Positions 1 through 8,308 of a stretch of DNA of 64,000 bases are shown in pieces. The first letter of the stretch is position 1; each line of letters opens with the position of its first letter. Below the pieces are notes generated by a model, which was given only the letters and a program-made list of their open reading frames with translations, had not been told where the DNA came from and searched no databases. The stretch lies in the NCBI RefSeq assembly GCF_014656075.1, contig NZ_BNBS01000009.1, forward strand, positions 65,369 to 129,368, read 5' to 3'. Source of the DNA: Streptomyces hydrogenans. GTDB lineage: Bacteria > Actinomycetota > Actinomycetes > Streptomycetales > Streptomycetaceae. The position numbers and the translations under genes are program-made.

Positions 1-78
1 GGTCTCCTCCTCGCCGTCGCCTACCTGGTGCTCAAGTCCCGCAACCCCGAGGGCGCCGCCTTCGCCAAGCGCTCCTGA
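1..78 (+). CDS. C-terminal fragment of a membrane protein, possibly an amino-acid permease
   Basis: Only the last 25 codons lie inside the window; the reading frame is open from base 1 and ends at TGA 76-78. The visible peptide starts with a hydrophobic stretch (GLLLAVAYLVL), the end of a membrane helix, followed by a short polar, basic tail (KSRNPEGAAFAKRS) as is usual for a cytoplasmic C-terminus of a transporter. In Streptomyces an amino-acid permease often precedes the Mec-type JAMM gene that follows here; that assignment is inference from gene order, because the fragment itself carries no family motif. Confidence 0.55.
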   Translation, partial: GLLLAVAYLVLKSRNPEGAAFAKRS

Positions 79-142
79 CACACTCCGTCCCAGCATCCGG
101 GCCGCCCCGTACCACTCCTCGGTACGCGGCGGCCCGTCCGCA

Positions 143-148
143 TATCCT
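143..148 (+). promoter_or_regulatory. -10 box for leaderless mec transcript
   Basis: TATCCT matches the actinobacterial TAnnnT -10 consensus. Six bases separate it from the ATG at 155, so the expected transcription start coincides with the start codon. No ribosome-binding site is visible. Confidence 0.5.
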
Positions 149-154
149 GTCGGC

Positions 155-580
155 ATGCTGACCCTCACCCGAGACCTGTACGACCGGATCGTGGAACACT
201 CCCGGGCGGACCACCCCGACGAGGCATGCGGCGTGGTCGCGGGGCCGGTCGGCTCGGGCCGCCCCGAGCGGTTCATCCCGATGCTCAACGCCGCCCGCTC
301 GCCCACCTTCTACGAGTTCGACTCCGCCGACCTCCTCAAGCTCTACCGCGAGATGGACGACCGCGACGAGGAACCCGTGATCATCTACCACTCGCACACG
401 GCGACCGAGGCGTACCCCTCCCGCACCGACATCACCTACGCCAACGAACCCGGCGCCCACTACGTCCTCGTCTCCACCGCCGACACCGACGGCGCCGGCG
501 ACTTCCAGTTCCGCTCCTACACGATCGTCGACGGCGTCGTGACCGAGGAGGACGTCAAGGTCGTGGAGGCGTACGCCTGA
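155..580 (+). CDS. mec: Mec-type JAMM/MPN metallopeptidase (CysO-cysteine peptidase)
   Basis: A 141-aa Mov34/MPN protein. The JAMM zinc site is complete: Glu23 in the DEACG segment and H79-S-H81-x7-S89-x2-D92. In mycobacteria Mec cleaves the isopeptide-like link of CysO-cysteine to release free cysteine after CysM has loaded the carrier, and it is encoded beside cysO and cysM. Here cysO and cysM lie 3.3 kb downstream, with a cobalamin-regulated transporter inserted between. A TATCCT -10 box (143-148) ends 6 nt before the ATG and there is no Shine-Dalgarno, so the mRNA is probably leaderless. Confidence is high for the family; the substrate rests on homology and neighbourhood. Confidence 0.88.
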   Translation: MLTLTRDLYDRIVEHSRADHPDEACGVVAGPVGSGRPERFIPMLNAARSPTFYEFDSADLLKLYREMDDRDEEPVIIYHSHTATEAYPSRTDITYANEPGAHYVLVSTADTDGAGDFQFRSYTIVDGVVTEEDVKVVEAYA

Positions 581-597
581 GGCGTACCGCTAGTCTG

Positions 598-716
598 ACC
601 GCGACCTTTCAGGGCGGCAGGACCCAGGAAGCCGGTGCGAACCCGGCGCGGTCCCGCCACTGTGACCGGCCCCCTCCCCGGGGGCCGCCAGCCAGGAACT
701 GACCTGCCGCCTTCTC
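598..716 (+). ncRNA. Cobalamin (B12) riboswitch
   Basis: The classic core of the class is present in order: a GGTGCGAACCCGGCGCGGTCCC segment split over 632-654, CGCCACTGTGAC at 655-666, and the B12 box AGCCAGGAACTGACCTGCC at 690-708. It lies about 40 nt upstream of the start of an ABC importer operon. Riboswitches of this class repress downstream uptake or biosynthesis genes when adenosylcobalamin is abundant. Boundaries are approximate because the outer P1 pairing was not folded. Confidence 0.92.
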
Positions 717-757
717 CACCGATCGGGGACGTGGAAATCCCCGGAGGAGGCTCCGCC

Positions 758-1732
758 ATGTCCTGGCGCCGCACCACGCCGTCCGCGCTCGCCCTGCTCC
801 CGCTGCTCGCCGCCTGCGCGGCCCCCGCGGCCGGACCCACCGCCGCGAAGCCCGCACCCGGCTTCCCGTACACCGTCGTCAACTGCGGTGTCACCACCAC
901 CCTCCAGGCCCCGCCGCGCCGCGCGGTCACCATGAACCAGCACGTCACCGAGGTGATGCTCGCCCTCGGCCTGGAGAAGTCCCTCGCCGGCACCGCCTAC
1001 CTCGACGACGCCGTCCTCCCCGCCTACGCGAAGGCGTACGACTCCGTCCCCGTCCTCGCGAAGGAGTACCCCTCCAGGGAGGCCCTCCTCGCCGCGAACC
1101 CCGACTTCGTCTACGGCGGCTACACCAGCGCCTTCGACGCCAAGGCCGGACGCGGCCGCGACGACCTGGCGAAGTCCGGCATCGGCAGCCGCCTGAACAC
1201 CGAGTACTGCGCCGACGGACCCGTCTCCGTCGACGACCTCTACCGCGAGGTCACCGAGGTCGGCCGCACCTTCGGCGTCCCCGACCGCGCCGAGCGGTGG
1301 ACGGACGACGCCCGCGCCTCCCTCGCCGCCACCGAGAAGCGCCTCAAGGACCTCGACCCCGTCTCCGTCTTCGTCTACGACAGCGGCGACAAGACCGCCT
1401 TCACCGCCGGCGGCCGGGGCATCGGCAACGACCTCATCACCCGCGCCGGCGGCCGCAACGTCTTCGCCGACCTCGACAAGCCCTTCGGCGACGCGGCCTG
1501 GGAACAGGTCGTCGCCCGCGAGCCCGACGTCGTCCTCCTCTACGACTACGGCTCCACCACCGTCGAGCAGAAGAAGCGCCGCCTCCTCGACGACCCCGCC
1601 CTGAAGGACGTCCCCGCCATCAGGAACCGCCGCTTCGCCGTCCTCCCCCTCTCCGACACCGTCCTCGGCGTCCGCGTCCCCGCCGCCGTCGACAAGCTCG
1701 CCGCCCAGCTCCACCCGGCCGCCGCCCGGTGA
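758..1732 (+). CDS. ABC importer substrate-binding lipoprotein (corrinoid or related; BtuF-like)
   Basis: A 324-aa lipoprotein with a signal peptide and lipobox LAAC, acylated Cys at residue 20. The start is set by a strong ribosome site (GGAGGAGG, 742-750) eight bases before ATG 758. The mature part has the TroA/FecB/BtuF fold pattern (PPRRAVTMNQHVTEVMLALG near the start). From memory this sequence type also matches the TIGRFAM set named 'proposed F420-0 ABC transporter', a name based on genome context. The cobalamin riboswitch directly upstream argues for a B12-type corrinoid substrate. Its stop overlaps the permease start as GTGA. It would act outside the membrane, delivering substrate to the next two gene products. 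Confidence 0.85.
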   Translation: MSWRRTTPSALALLPLLAACAAPAAGPTAAKPAPGFPYTVVNCGVTTTLQAPPRRAVTMNQHVTEVMLALGLEKSLAGTAYLDDAVLPAYAKAYDSVPVLAKEYPSREALLAANPDFVYGGYTSAFDAKAGRGRDDLAKSGIGSRLNTEYCADGPVSVDDLYREVTEVGRTFGVPDRAERWTDDARASLAATEKRLKDLDPVSVFVYDSGDKTAFTAGGRGIGNDLITRAGGRNVFADLDKPFGDAAWEQVVAREPDVVLLYDYGSTTVEQKKRRLLDDPALKDVPAIRNRRFAVLPLSDTVLGVRVPAAVDKLAAQLHPAAAR

Positions 1733-2793
1733 CCGCCACCACCACCGTCCGCCCGGCCGCCGGCCGGGCCCGGCGGGCCCCGGCCGGGCGCGCCCGGTAC
1801 GCCGCCGTCGTCGCCGGGCTCCTCGCCGCGCTCGCCGCCGTCGTCCGCGCCTCCCTCGCGCTCGGCTCCGTACGGATCCCGCCCGGCCAGGTCCTCGACG
1901 CGCTCACCGGCCGCGCCGCCCCCTCCCCGTACCGCACGATCGTCCTCGACGTGCGGCTGCCCCGGGTCCTGCTCGGCGCCGTCGTCGGCGCCGGGCTCGC
2001 CGTCGTCGGCACCGTGCTCCAGGCACTCGTCCGCAACCGGCTCGCCGACCCCTTCCTGCTCGGGATCTCCTCCGGCGCCTCCACCGGCGCCGTCCTCGTC
2101 ATCGTCCTCGGCATCGGCGCGTCCACCGCCCTCGCCCTGCCCGCCGGCGCCTTCGCCGGCTCCCTCCTCGCCCTCGTCCTCGTCTACGGACTCGCCCGCC
2201 GCGGCTCCACCATGACCGGCCCCCGGCTCGTCCTCGCCGGCGTCGCCGTCTCCTACGTCCTGTCCGCCCTCACCACCCTCCTCCTCGTCACCGCCGGCCG
2301 CCCCGAGCACTTCCAGGAAGCCCTCTACTGGTCCCTCGGCGGACTCGGCTCCGCCCGCTGGGACACCCTCGCGCTCCCCGCCGCCGTCCTCACCCTCGGC
2401 ACCGGCGTCCTGCTCGCCCTCGCCCGCCCCCTCGACCTCCTCCTCACCGGCGAGGAGAGCGCCACCGTCCTCGGCCTCGACACCGACCGCTTCCGCGCCG
2501 CCGTCTTCGTCCTCGCCTCCCTCGTCACCGCCGTCATGGTCGCCGCCAGCGGCGCCGTCGGCTTCATCGGCCTCATGGCCCCGCACGCCGCCCGCCTCGC
2601 CGTCGGCTCCCCGCACCGCCGGCTGCTCCCCGTCGCCGCGCTCGGCGGCGCCGTCGCCCTCGTCGCCGCCGACCTCGGCGCCCGTACCCTCGCCGCACCC
2701 CAGGACATCCCCGTCGGCGTCCTCACCGCCCTCACCGGCGGCCCCCTCTTCCTCTGGCTGATGCGCCGCCGCCCCGAAGGAGCCGCCCTGTGA
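1729..2793 (+). CDS. FecCD-family ABC permease of the B12-riboswitch operon
   Basis: A 354-aa polytopic membrane protein of the BtuC/FecCD family. Hydrophobic helices alternate with family-typical segments, including RLPRVLLGAVVGAGLAVVGT, LLGISSGASTGA and GFIGLMAPHAARL, the last being the region that contacts the ATPase. GTG 1729 overlaps the upstream stop by four bases, implying coupled translation, and the C-terminus overlaps the ATPase start in the same way. The open frame extends further upstream, but that part is out-of-frame reading of the binding-protein gene. The length is usual for the family. The substrate is inferred from the riboswitch, not from this sequence. Confidence 0.9.
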   Translation: MTATTTVRPAAGRARRAPAGRARYAAVVAGLLAALAAVVRASLALGSVRIPPGQVLDALTGRAAPSPYRTIVLDVRLPRVLLGAVVGAGLAVVGTVLQALVRNRLADPFLLGISSGASTGAVLVIVLGIGASTALALPAGAFAGSLLALVLVYGLARRGSTMTGPRLVLAGVAVSYVLSALTTLLLVTAGRPEHFQEALYWSLGGLGSARWDTLALPAAVLTLGTGVLLALARPLDLLLTGEESATVLGLDTDRFRAAVFVLASLVTAVMVAASGAVGFIGLMAPHAARLAVGSPHRRLLPVAALGGAVALVAADLGARTLAAPQDIPVGVLTALTGGPLFLWLMRRRPEGAAL

Positions 2794-3575
2794 CCGGCCT
2801 GCGCCTCGAAGCCCTCTCCCACCGGGACCGGCTCCACGCCGTCGACCTCACCGCCCGCCCCGGCGAGACCGTCGGCCTCATCGGCCCCAACGGCAGCGGC
2901 AAGACCACCCTCCTGCGCTGCGTCTACGGCACCCTCGCCCCCACCTCCGGCCGCGCCCTCCTCGACGGCACCGACCTCACCCGGCTCGGCCCCGGGGAAC
3001 GCGCCCGCCGGGTCGCCACCGTCCCCCAGGACTCCGCCGCCGACATCGACCTCACCGTCCGCGAACTCGTCGCCCTCGGCCGCTCCCCGCACAAGCGCTT
3101 CTGGGAGGGCGACACCGCCGACGACCTGGCCCGCGCCGACGCCGCCCTCGCCCGCGTCGGCCTCACGGCCCTCGCCGACCGCACCTGCCCCACCCTCTCC
3201 GGCGGCGAGCACCGGCGCGCCCTCCTCGCCCGCGCCCTCGTCCAGGAACCGGAACTCCTCGTCCTCGACGAACCCACCAACCACCTGGACATCCGCCACC
3301 GGCTCGACGTCCTCGCCCTGGTCCGCACCCTGGGCACCACCAACCTGCTGGCCCTGCACGACCTCAACCTCGCCGCCGCCCACTGCGACCGGCTCTACGT
3401 CCTCGAAGCAGGCCGGATCGTCACCGGCGGCACCCCCGCGGAGGTCCTCACCCCCGAACTGCTGGCCGCCGTCTACGGCGTGGAAGCCGAGGTCGTTCCG
3501 CACCCCAGGACCGGTACACCGACCGTTCTCTACCCGCCCGGTCCGTCAGTCGGTCGGAAAACATCCAGTATCTGA
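2790..3575 (+). CDS. FecE/BtuD-type ABC ATPase of the B12-riboswitch operon
   Basis: A 261-aa ATP-binding subunit. All nucleotide-binding motifs are intact: Walker A GPNGSGKTT (32-40), Q-loop Gln80, signature LSGGE (136-140), Walker B with D160-E161, and switch His190. GTG 2790 overlaps the permease stop, completing a three-gene translationally coupled operon controlled by the cobalamin riboswitch. The last 15 or so residues are a short variable tail. The promoter of the cysO leader peptide follows within 50 bp, so this operon appears to have been placed between mec and cysO. Confidence 0.93.
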   Translation: MTGLRLEALSHRDRLHAVDLTARPGETVGLIGPNGSGKTTLLRCVYGTLAPTSGRALLDGTDLTRLGPGERARRVATVPQDSAADIDLTVRELVALGRSPHKRFWEGDTADDLARADAALARVGLTALADRTCPTLSGGEHRRALLARALVQEPELLVLDEPTNHLDIRHRLDVLALVRTLGTTNLLALHDLNLAAAHCDRLYVLEAGRIVTGGTPAEVLTPELLAAVYGVEAEVVPHPRTGTPTVLYPPGPSVGRKTSSI

Positions 3576-3607
3576 GATCACATTCCGGAACCCGGACCGG
3601 GAATCGA

Positions 3608-3613
3608 TACGAT
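3608..3613 (+). promoter_or_regulatory. -10 box for the leaderless leader-peptide transcript
   Basis: TACGAT fits TAnnnT and ends 6 nt before ATG 3620. This is the spacing expected if transcription starts at or beside the A of the leader-peptide start codon. Confidence 0.5.
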
Positions 3614-3619
3614 GAGCCC

Positions 3620-3736
3620 ATGGTTTCCCACGACGTGAGCGAAGAGACTCCGGGCACCGTGCTGCTCGTGGCACGCCTGCACGTCGACCTGTGCCGCCTG
3701 GCCAGCGCGATCTGTTCGTCCCGCGCCGCGCTCTGA
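3620..3736 (+). CDS. Putative cysteine-sensing leader peptide upstream of cysO-cysM
   Basis: A 38-codon frame too short for routine gene calling. The peptide contains LLVARLHVDLCRLASAICSS, with Cys25 and Cys32 late in the sequence. 'RLHVDLCRLAS' is the recurring pattern of small actinobacterial leader peptides found upstream of sulfur-metabolism genes. In mycobacteria, leaderless cysteine-containing uORFs attenuate translationally coupled cysteine genes. Here it starts 6 nt after a -10 box and ends 101 nt before cysO. A C-rich/G-rich hairpin (about 3765-3782) lies between. The role in cysteine-responsive attenuation is inference from family precedent and position. Confidence 0.78.
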   Translation: MVSHDVSEETPGTVLLVARLHVDLCRLASAICSSRAAL

Positions 3737-3837
3737 GCCACCGGCCGAGCGCCCTCACGCACGACCCCCCTCCGCGCGGGGGCCCCAGCAGCGCGCCCAC
3801 CACGTCACGTACGAGTCTTCCGACAGGAGCCCACGCC

Positions 3838-5072
<1,235 letters not shown>

Positions 5073-5100
5073 GCACCCACGGGCGCCACAGGCGCCCCCA

Positions 5101-5140
5101 CTAGGGCCTGTCCGACCATTGGCGTCGGATCAGGCCCTAG
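5101..5140. terminator. Bidirectional hairpin terminator between cysM and the PemK-like gene
   Basis: CTAGGGCCTGTCCGAC (5101-5116) pairs with GTCGGATCAGGCCCTAG (5124-5140), giving a 16-bp stem with one bulged T and a 7-nt loop. It lies between convergent genes and overlaps the stop codon of the leftward one, so it can end both transcripts. Confidence 0.7.
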
Positions 5141-5616
5141 CGCGCGAGATGGCGGACCCGGTCCCACAGGACCGGGTCCGCCTCTCCCGCTTTCCGGCGG
5201 AAGTCCCGCAGCGGCACGTCCCGCAGCTCGTCCGTCTCCAGGAAGCTCGGCCGCCCGCGCGCGTCGCCCACCGCCCCCGGCGGCAGCGCGATCACCCCGG
5301 GCCGCTCGTCGTGGTACTTGCTGGTGATCTTCGCGACCAGCGCGCCGTCCCCCCGCACCGCCAGCACCAGACACGGCCGGTCCTTCGAACCGGGCCCGTC
5401 CTCGAAGGGCACCTCGGCCCACCAGATCTCCCGGGGCCGCGGCACCCGCGCCCCGGGCTTCCGCCCCGTCGGCCGGCCCGGCGGACGGGTCCGGACCGGC
5501 GGGCGGGCACGCCCCGGAGCCGGACGGCGCGAAGCGCGCCGCCGTCCGTCGGCGACCGCCACCACCAGCGCGATCACCACGACCGCGGCCAGCGCGGGCC
5601 ACCACGACGTGTCCAT
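5137..5616 (-). CDS. Membrane-anchored PemK/MazF-like protein
   Basis: A 159-aa protein with an N-terminal transmembrane helix (WWPALAAVVVIALVVAV, about residues 5-21), a basic Pro/Arg-rich linker (about 24-65), and a C-terminal PemK/MazF-type domain. That domain carries EIWWAEVPFEDG, the core SKDRPCLVLAV and AKITSK. Cytosolic PemK/MazF toxins are mRNA interferases. A membrane anchor is unusual and no antitoxin gene is adjacent, so a housekeeping role is possible; this form is widely conserved in Streptomyces in my recollection. ATG 5616 is chosen because it starts immediately before the helix; upstream frame is Arg-rich non-coding-looking sequence. Nuclease activity is not established. Confidence 0.75.
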   Translation of the reverse strand: MDTSWWPALAAVVVIALVVAVADGRRRASRRPAPGRARPPVRTRPPGRPTGRKPGARVPRPREIWWAEVPFEDGPGSKDRPCLVLAVRGDGALVAKITSKYHDERPGVIALPPGAVGDARGRPSFLETDELRDVPLRDFRRKAGEADPVLWDRVRHLAR

Positions 5617-5822
5617 ACCCCATGACGTTACCGGCGCGGGCCGCACCGCGCCGCCGCGCCCCGCCGTCCATCCGAACCGGTGACAGAGCCCGTGAGTTCG
5701 CCCACAACGGGACGCCACGAAGGAGCGACCGGCCCCCGTGCGCCTTACGCTCGTCTGACCGCACGGCCTCCCCCTCCCCTTTGCGTGCCTGACCGCACCC
5801 GTCCACGGAGGTTCACGCTCCT

Positions 5823-6575
5823 ATGAAGCTCACCGTCGTCGGCTGCTCGGGGTCGTTCCCTTCCGCGGAATCGGCCTGTTCGAGCTACCTCGTCGAGGCC
5901 GACGGCTTCCGGCTGCTCCTCGACATGGGCAACGGCGCCCTGGGCGAGCTGCAGCGCCACATCGGCCTGTACGACCTGGACGCGATCTTCCTCAGCCATC
6001 TCCACGCGGACCACTGCATCGACATGTGCGGCTACTTCGTCGCCCGCTACTACCGGCACGAGGGCGGCCGCTGCGACGCGCTCCCCGTGTACGCCCCCGA
6101 GGGCGCCGAGCAGCGCCTGACCACGGCCTACGCGGACACGCCCTCGCCCAGCTCGATGAGCGAGGTCTTCGACTTCCGCACCCTGGGGTCCGACACCTTC
6201 GAGCTGGGCCCGTTCACGATCCGCACCGAGAAGGTGTGCCACCCGGTGGAGGCGTACGGCATCCGGGTCGAGCACGGCGGCCGCTCGCTCGCGTACTCCG
6301 GCGACACCGGCGTCTGCGAGGAGCTGCACGCGCTCGCCGACGGGGTGGACCTCTTCCTCTGCGAGGCGTCCTTCACCCACGGCAAGGAGGACATCCCGGA
6401 GCTGCACCTCAACGGCCGGGAGGCCGGCGCCCACGCGGCCCGGGCCGGCGTGGGCCGGCTCGTCCTCACCCACATCCCGCCGTGGACGGACGGCGAGCGG
6501 AACCTGGCCGACGCGCGGGCCGTGTACGGGGGCCCGGCGGAGCTGGCGAAGTCGGGCGCGGTCTACGAGGTCTGA
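5823..6575 (+). CDS. MBL-fold metallo-hydrolase, ribonuclease Z-like
   Basis: A 250-aa metallo-beta-lactamase-fold protein. The metal site is visible: H59-L-H61-A-D63-H64, His in VCHPVEAYG, Asp in YSGDTGVCEEL, and a final His in LTHIPPW. The HLHADH form and overall length match the RNase Z/phosphodiesterase-like branch rather than beta-lactamases. The substrate cannot be read from sequence. GGAG (5807-5810) is a rather distant ribosome site 12 nt before ATG 5823. Its stop codon marks the start of a degenerate tandem repeat followed by a terminator. Together with cysM and rph it forms a neighbourhood that is stable in Streptomyces. Confidence 0.85.
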   Translation: MKLTVVGCSGSFPSAESACSSYLVEADGFRLLLDMGNGALGELQRHIGLYDLDAIFLSHLHADHCIDMCGYFVARYYRHEGGRCDALPVYAPEGAEQRLTTAYADTPSPSSMSEVFDFRTLGSDTFELGPFTIRTEKVCHPVEAYGIRVEHGGRSLAYSGDTGVCEELHALADGVDLFLCEASFTHGKEDIPELHLNGREAGAHAARAGVGRLVLTHIPPWTDGERNLADARAVYGGPAELAKSGAVYEV

Positions 6576-6690
6576 CGCCCTGTGCTCCACGAGGTGTGAG
6601 CCCCCGGTGTTCCGCGAGGTCCGAGCCCCCGTGGGACACGAGGTCCGAGCCCTTGTGGGACACGAGGTCCAAACCCCTTTGAGACACGGG
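6563..6690. repeat. Degenerate 24-25 bp tandem repeat starting at the MBL stop codon
   Basis: About five head-to-tail units beginning GAGGTCTGACGCC, GAGGTGTGAGCCC, GAGGTCCGAGCCC (twice) and GAGGTCCAAACCC, most ending in GGGACAC or similar. The first unit contains the last codons and stop of the upstream gene, so the array looks like amplification of the gene's own 3' end. Confidence 0.8.
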
Positions 6691-6691
6691 G

Positions 6692-6723
6692 AAGGCCCCG
6701 GAACCTCTCGGTTCCGGGGCCTT
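6692..6723. terminator. Perfect 14-bp stem terminator
   Basis: AAGGCCCCGGAACC pairs perfectly with GGTTCCGGGGCCTT around a TCTC tetraloop. It lies between the convergent MBL and EIIC genes and can serve both. Confidence 0.8.
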
Positions 6724-6744
6724 CGCCTTGGTGCGGGGGAGGGC

Positions 6745-7998
6745 TCACGCCTTGGTGAGGTCCTCGATCTCCTCCTCGGGCTCGCGGCCCGGGGTGGGGA
6801 GGTTGAACTTGGTGATCGCGAAGCGGAAGACCACGTAGTAGATCGCCGCGAAGACGAGGCCGATCGGGATGATCATCCACGGCTTGGTCGCGAGGTTCCA
6901 GTTCAGCAGGTAGTCGATGCCGCCGGCGGAGAAGGTGAAGCCGGCGTGGACGCCGAAGGCCCAGGTGACGGCCATCGAGACGGCGGTGAGGACCGCGTGG
7001 ATCGCGTAGAGGACCGGCGCGATGAACATGAACGTGAACTCGATCGGCTCGGTGATACCGGTGACGAAGGAGGTCAGCGCGAGCGAGAGCATCATGCCCA
7101 TGACGGCCTTGCGGCGCTCCGGGCGGGCGGCGTGGGCGATGGCGATCGCGGCGGCCGGGAGACCGAACATCATGATCGGGAAGAAGCCCGACATGAAGAT
7201 TCCGGCGCTCGGGTCACCGGCGAAGAAGCGGTTGAGGTCACCGTGGACGACCTCGCCGGCGGCGTTGGTGAAGTCACCGATCTGGAACCAGGAGACGGTG
7301 TTCACGAACTGGTGCATGCCGACCGGGATCAGCGCGCGGTTGATGAGACCGAAGAGGCCGGCGCCACCGGCGCCGAGGCCGGTCATCCACTCGCCGAAGC
7401 TGGAGATGCCGTTGCCGATGGGCTCCCAGACCAGGCCGAAGACGACGCCGACGGCGGTGCCGACGAAGGCCATGATGATCGGGACGAGACGGCGGCCGTT
7501 GAAGAAGCCGAGCCAGTCGACCAGCTTGGTGCGGTGGAACTTCTGCCACAGGACCGCGGAGAGCAGACCCATGAGGATGCCGCCGAGGACGCCGGGGTTG
7601 TTGTACTTGGCGGCGACGTCGGCGCCGTCCTGGATGACGGCCTCGGCGACCGGGAAGGCCTTCAGCACGTTGCTGTAGACCAGGAAGCCGACCAGGGCGG
7701 CCAGGGCGGTGGAGCCGTCGGCCTTCTTGGCGAAGCCGATGGCGACGCCGATGCAGAAGAGCAGGGGCAGGTTGTCGAAGACCGCGCCACCGGCGGTGGC
7801 GAAGACCGAGGCAACCTTGTCCCAGCCCAGGCCGTCCTTGCCGAAGACGTCGGCCTGGCCGAGACGGAGCAGAATACCCGCGGCCGGCAGCACGGCGATC
7901 GGCAGCTGCAGGCTGCGACCGACCTTCTGCAGGCCCTGGAACAGGCCGGATCCGCGCTTCTTCGCGGGAGCGGCGGCCTGGGCGGTGGCCGTACTCAT
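6745..7998 (-). CDS. nagE2: PTS EIIC permease for N-acetylglucosamine (NagE2-like)
   Basis: A 417-aa glucose/GlcNAc-family EIIC protein with about ten hydrophobic helices. Family-typical segments are LQKVGRSLQLPIAVLPAAGIL at the N-terminus, KLVDWLGFFNGRRLVPI, HQFVN, and ALTSFVTGITEPIEFTFMF in the sugar-binding region. EIIB and EIIA domains are absent; EIIB is a separate gene at 9845 and EIIA is expected elsewhere. ATG 7998 is preferred over TTG 8001 because GGAGGA lies seven bases before it. Three DasR-type operators sit 75-120 bp upstream, so expression should respond to GlcN-6-P/GlcNAc. Assignment to GlcNAc relies on those sites and the Streptomyces nag gene order. Confidence 0.9.
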   Translation of the reverse strand: MSTATAQAAAPAKKRGSGLFQGLQKVGRSLQLPIAVLPAAGILLRLGQADVFGKDGLGWDKVASVFATAGGAVFDNLPLLFCIGVAIGFAKKADGSTALAALVGFLVYSNVLKAFPVAEAVIQDGADVAAKYNNPGVLGGILMGLLSAVLWQKFHRTKLVDWLGFFNGRRLVPIIMAFVGTAVGVVFGLVWEPIGNGISSFGEWMTGLGAGGAGLFGLINRALIPVGMHQFVNTVSWFQIGDFTNAAGEVVHGDLNRFFAGDPSAGIFMSGFFPIMMFGLPAAAIAIAHAARPERRKAVMGMMLSLALTSFVTGITEPIEFTFMFIAPVLYAIHAVLTAVSMAVTWAFGVHAGFTFSAGGIDYLLNWNLATKPWMIIPIGLVFAAIYYVVFRFAITKFNLPTPGREPEEEIEDLTKA

Positions 7999-8071
7999 CA
8001 ACTTCCTCCAGTAGGCAAGGCGCCGCCAGAGGACAGTGGAAAGGGGGTGACGGCGGCGTCTCGTGGAACGC

Positions 8072-8118
8072 GGTGGTCTGGACCGCGTGGTCTACACCAA
8101 TGAGTGGTGTAGACCAGT
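8072..8118 (-). promoter_or_regulatory. Three clustered DasR (dre) operators upstream of nagE2
   Basis: Three near-palindromes match the dre consensus AGTGGTCTAGACCACT: GGTGGTCTGGACCGCG (8072-8087), GCGTGGTCTACACCAA (8085-8100) and AGTGGTGTAGACCAGT (8103-8118). DasR is the GntR-family repressor of GlcNAc uptake in Streptomyces, released by glucosamine-6-phosphate. The third site is the best match. Confidence 0.85.
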
Positions 8119-8190
8119 TGTAGCACGTGAGACTTAGATAAGGAACCTGCGAATTTTTGTCGTGGGGGCATAGTGATGAAGGCGTGACAA

Positions 8191-8222
8191 AAGGCCCCCG
8201 GACCATGAGGTCCAGGGGCCTT
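8191..8222 (-). terminator. Terminator downstream of the second EIIC gene
   Basis: AAGGCCCCCGGACC and GGTCCAGGGGCCTT form a 14-bp stem with one mismatch and a 4-nt loop. It lies about 90 bp beyond the stop of the leftward EIIC gene. The surrounding 7999-8308 gap otherwise holds only the dre sites and the nagE2 promoter. Confidence 0.7.
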
Positions 8223-8308
8223 CCGCGAGGCTCGGGAGGGGCCGAAAGCCCCGGAACGGTCAGGCTCGTGAAGACCGCCGCGGTGCCGTCACGCACCGGG
8301 CCGCCGCC

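Noticed and set aside
5101..5140. Insertion-sequence terminal inverted repeat or MITE
   Set aside because: The arms are only seven bases apart and no transposase or target-site duplication is present; a bidirectional terminator explains it better.
6607..8103. Long open frame on the plus strand opposite nagE2
   Set aside because: It is antisense to a clear EIIC gene, its translation is Gly/Asp/Glu/Arg low-complexity, and it has no ribosome site; typical of GC-rich shadow frames.
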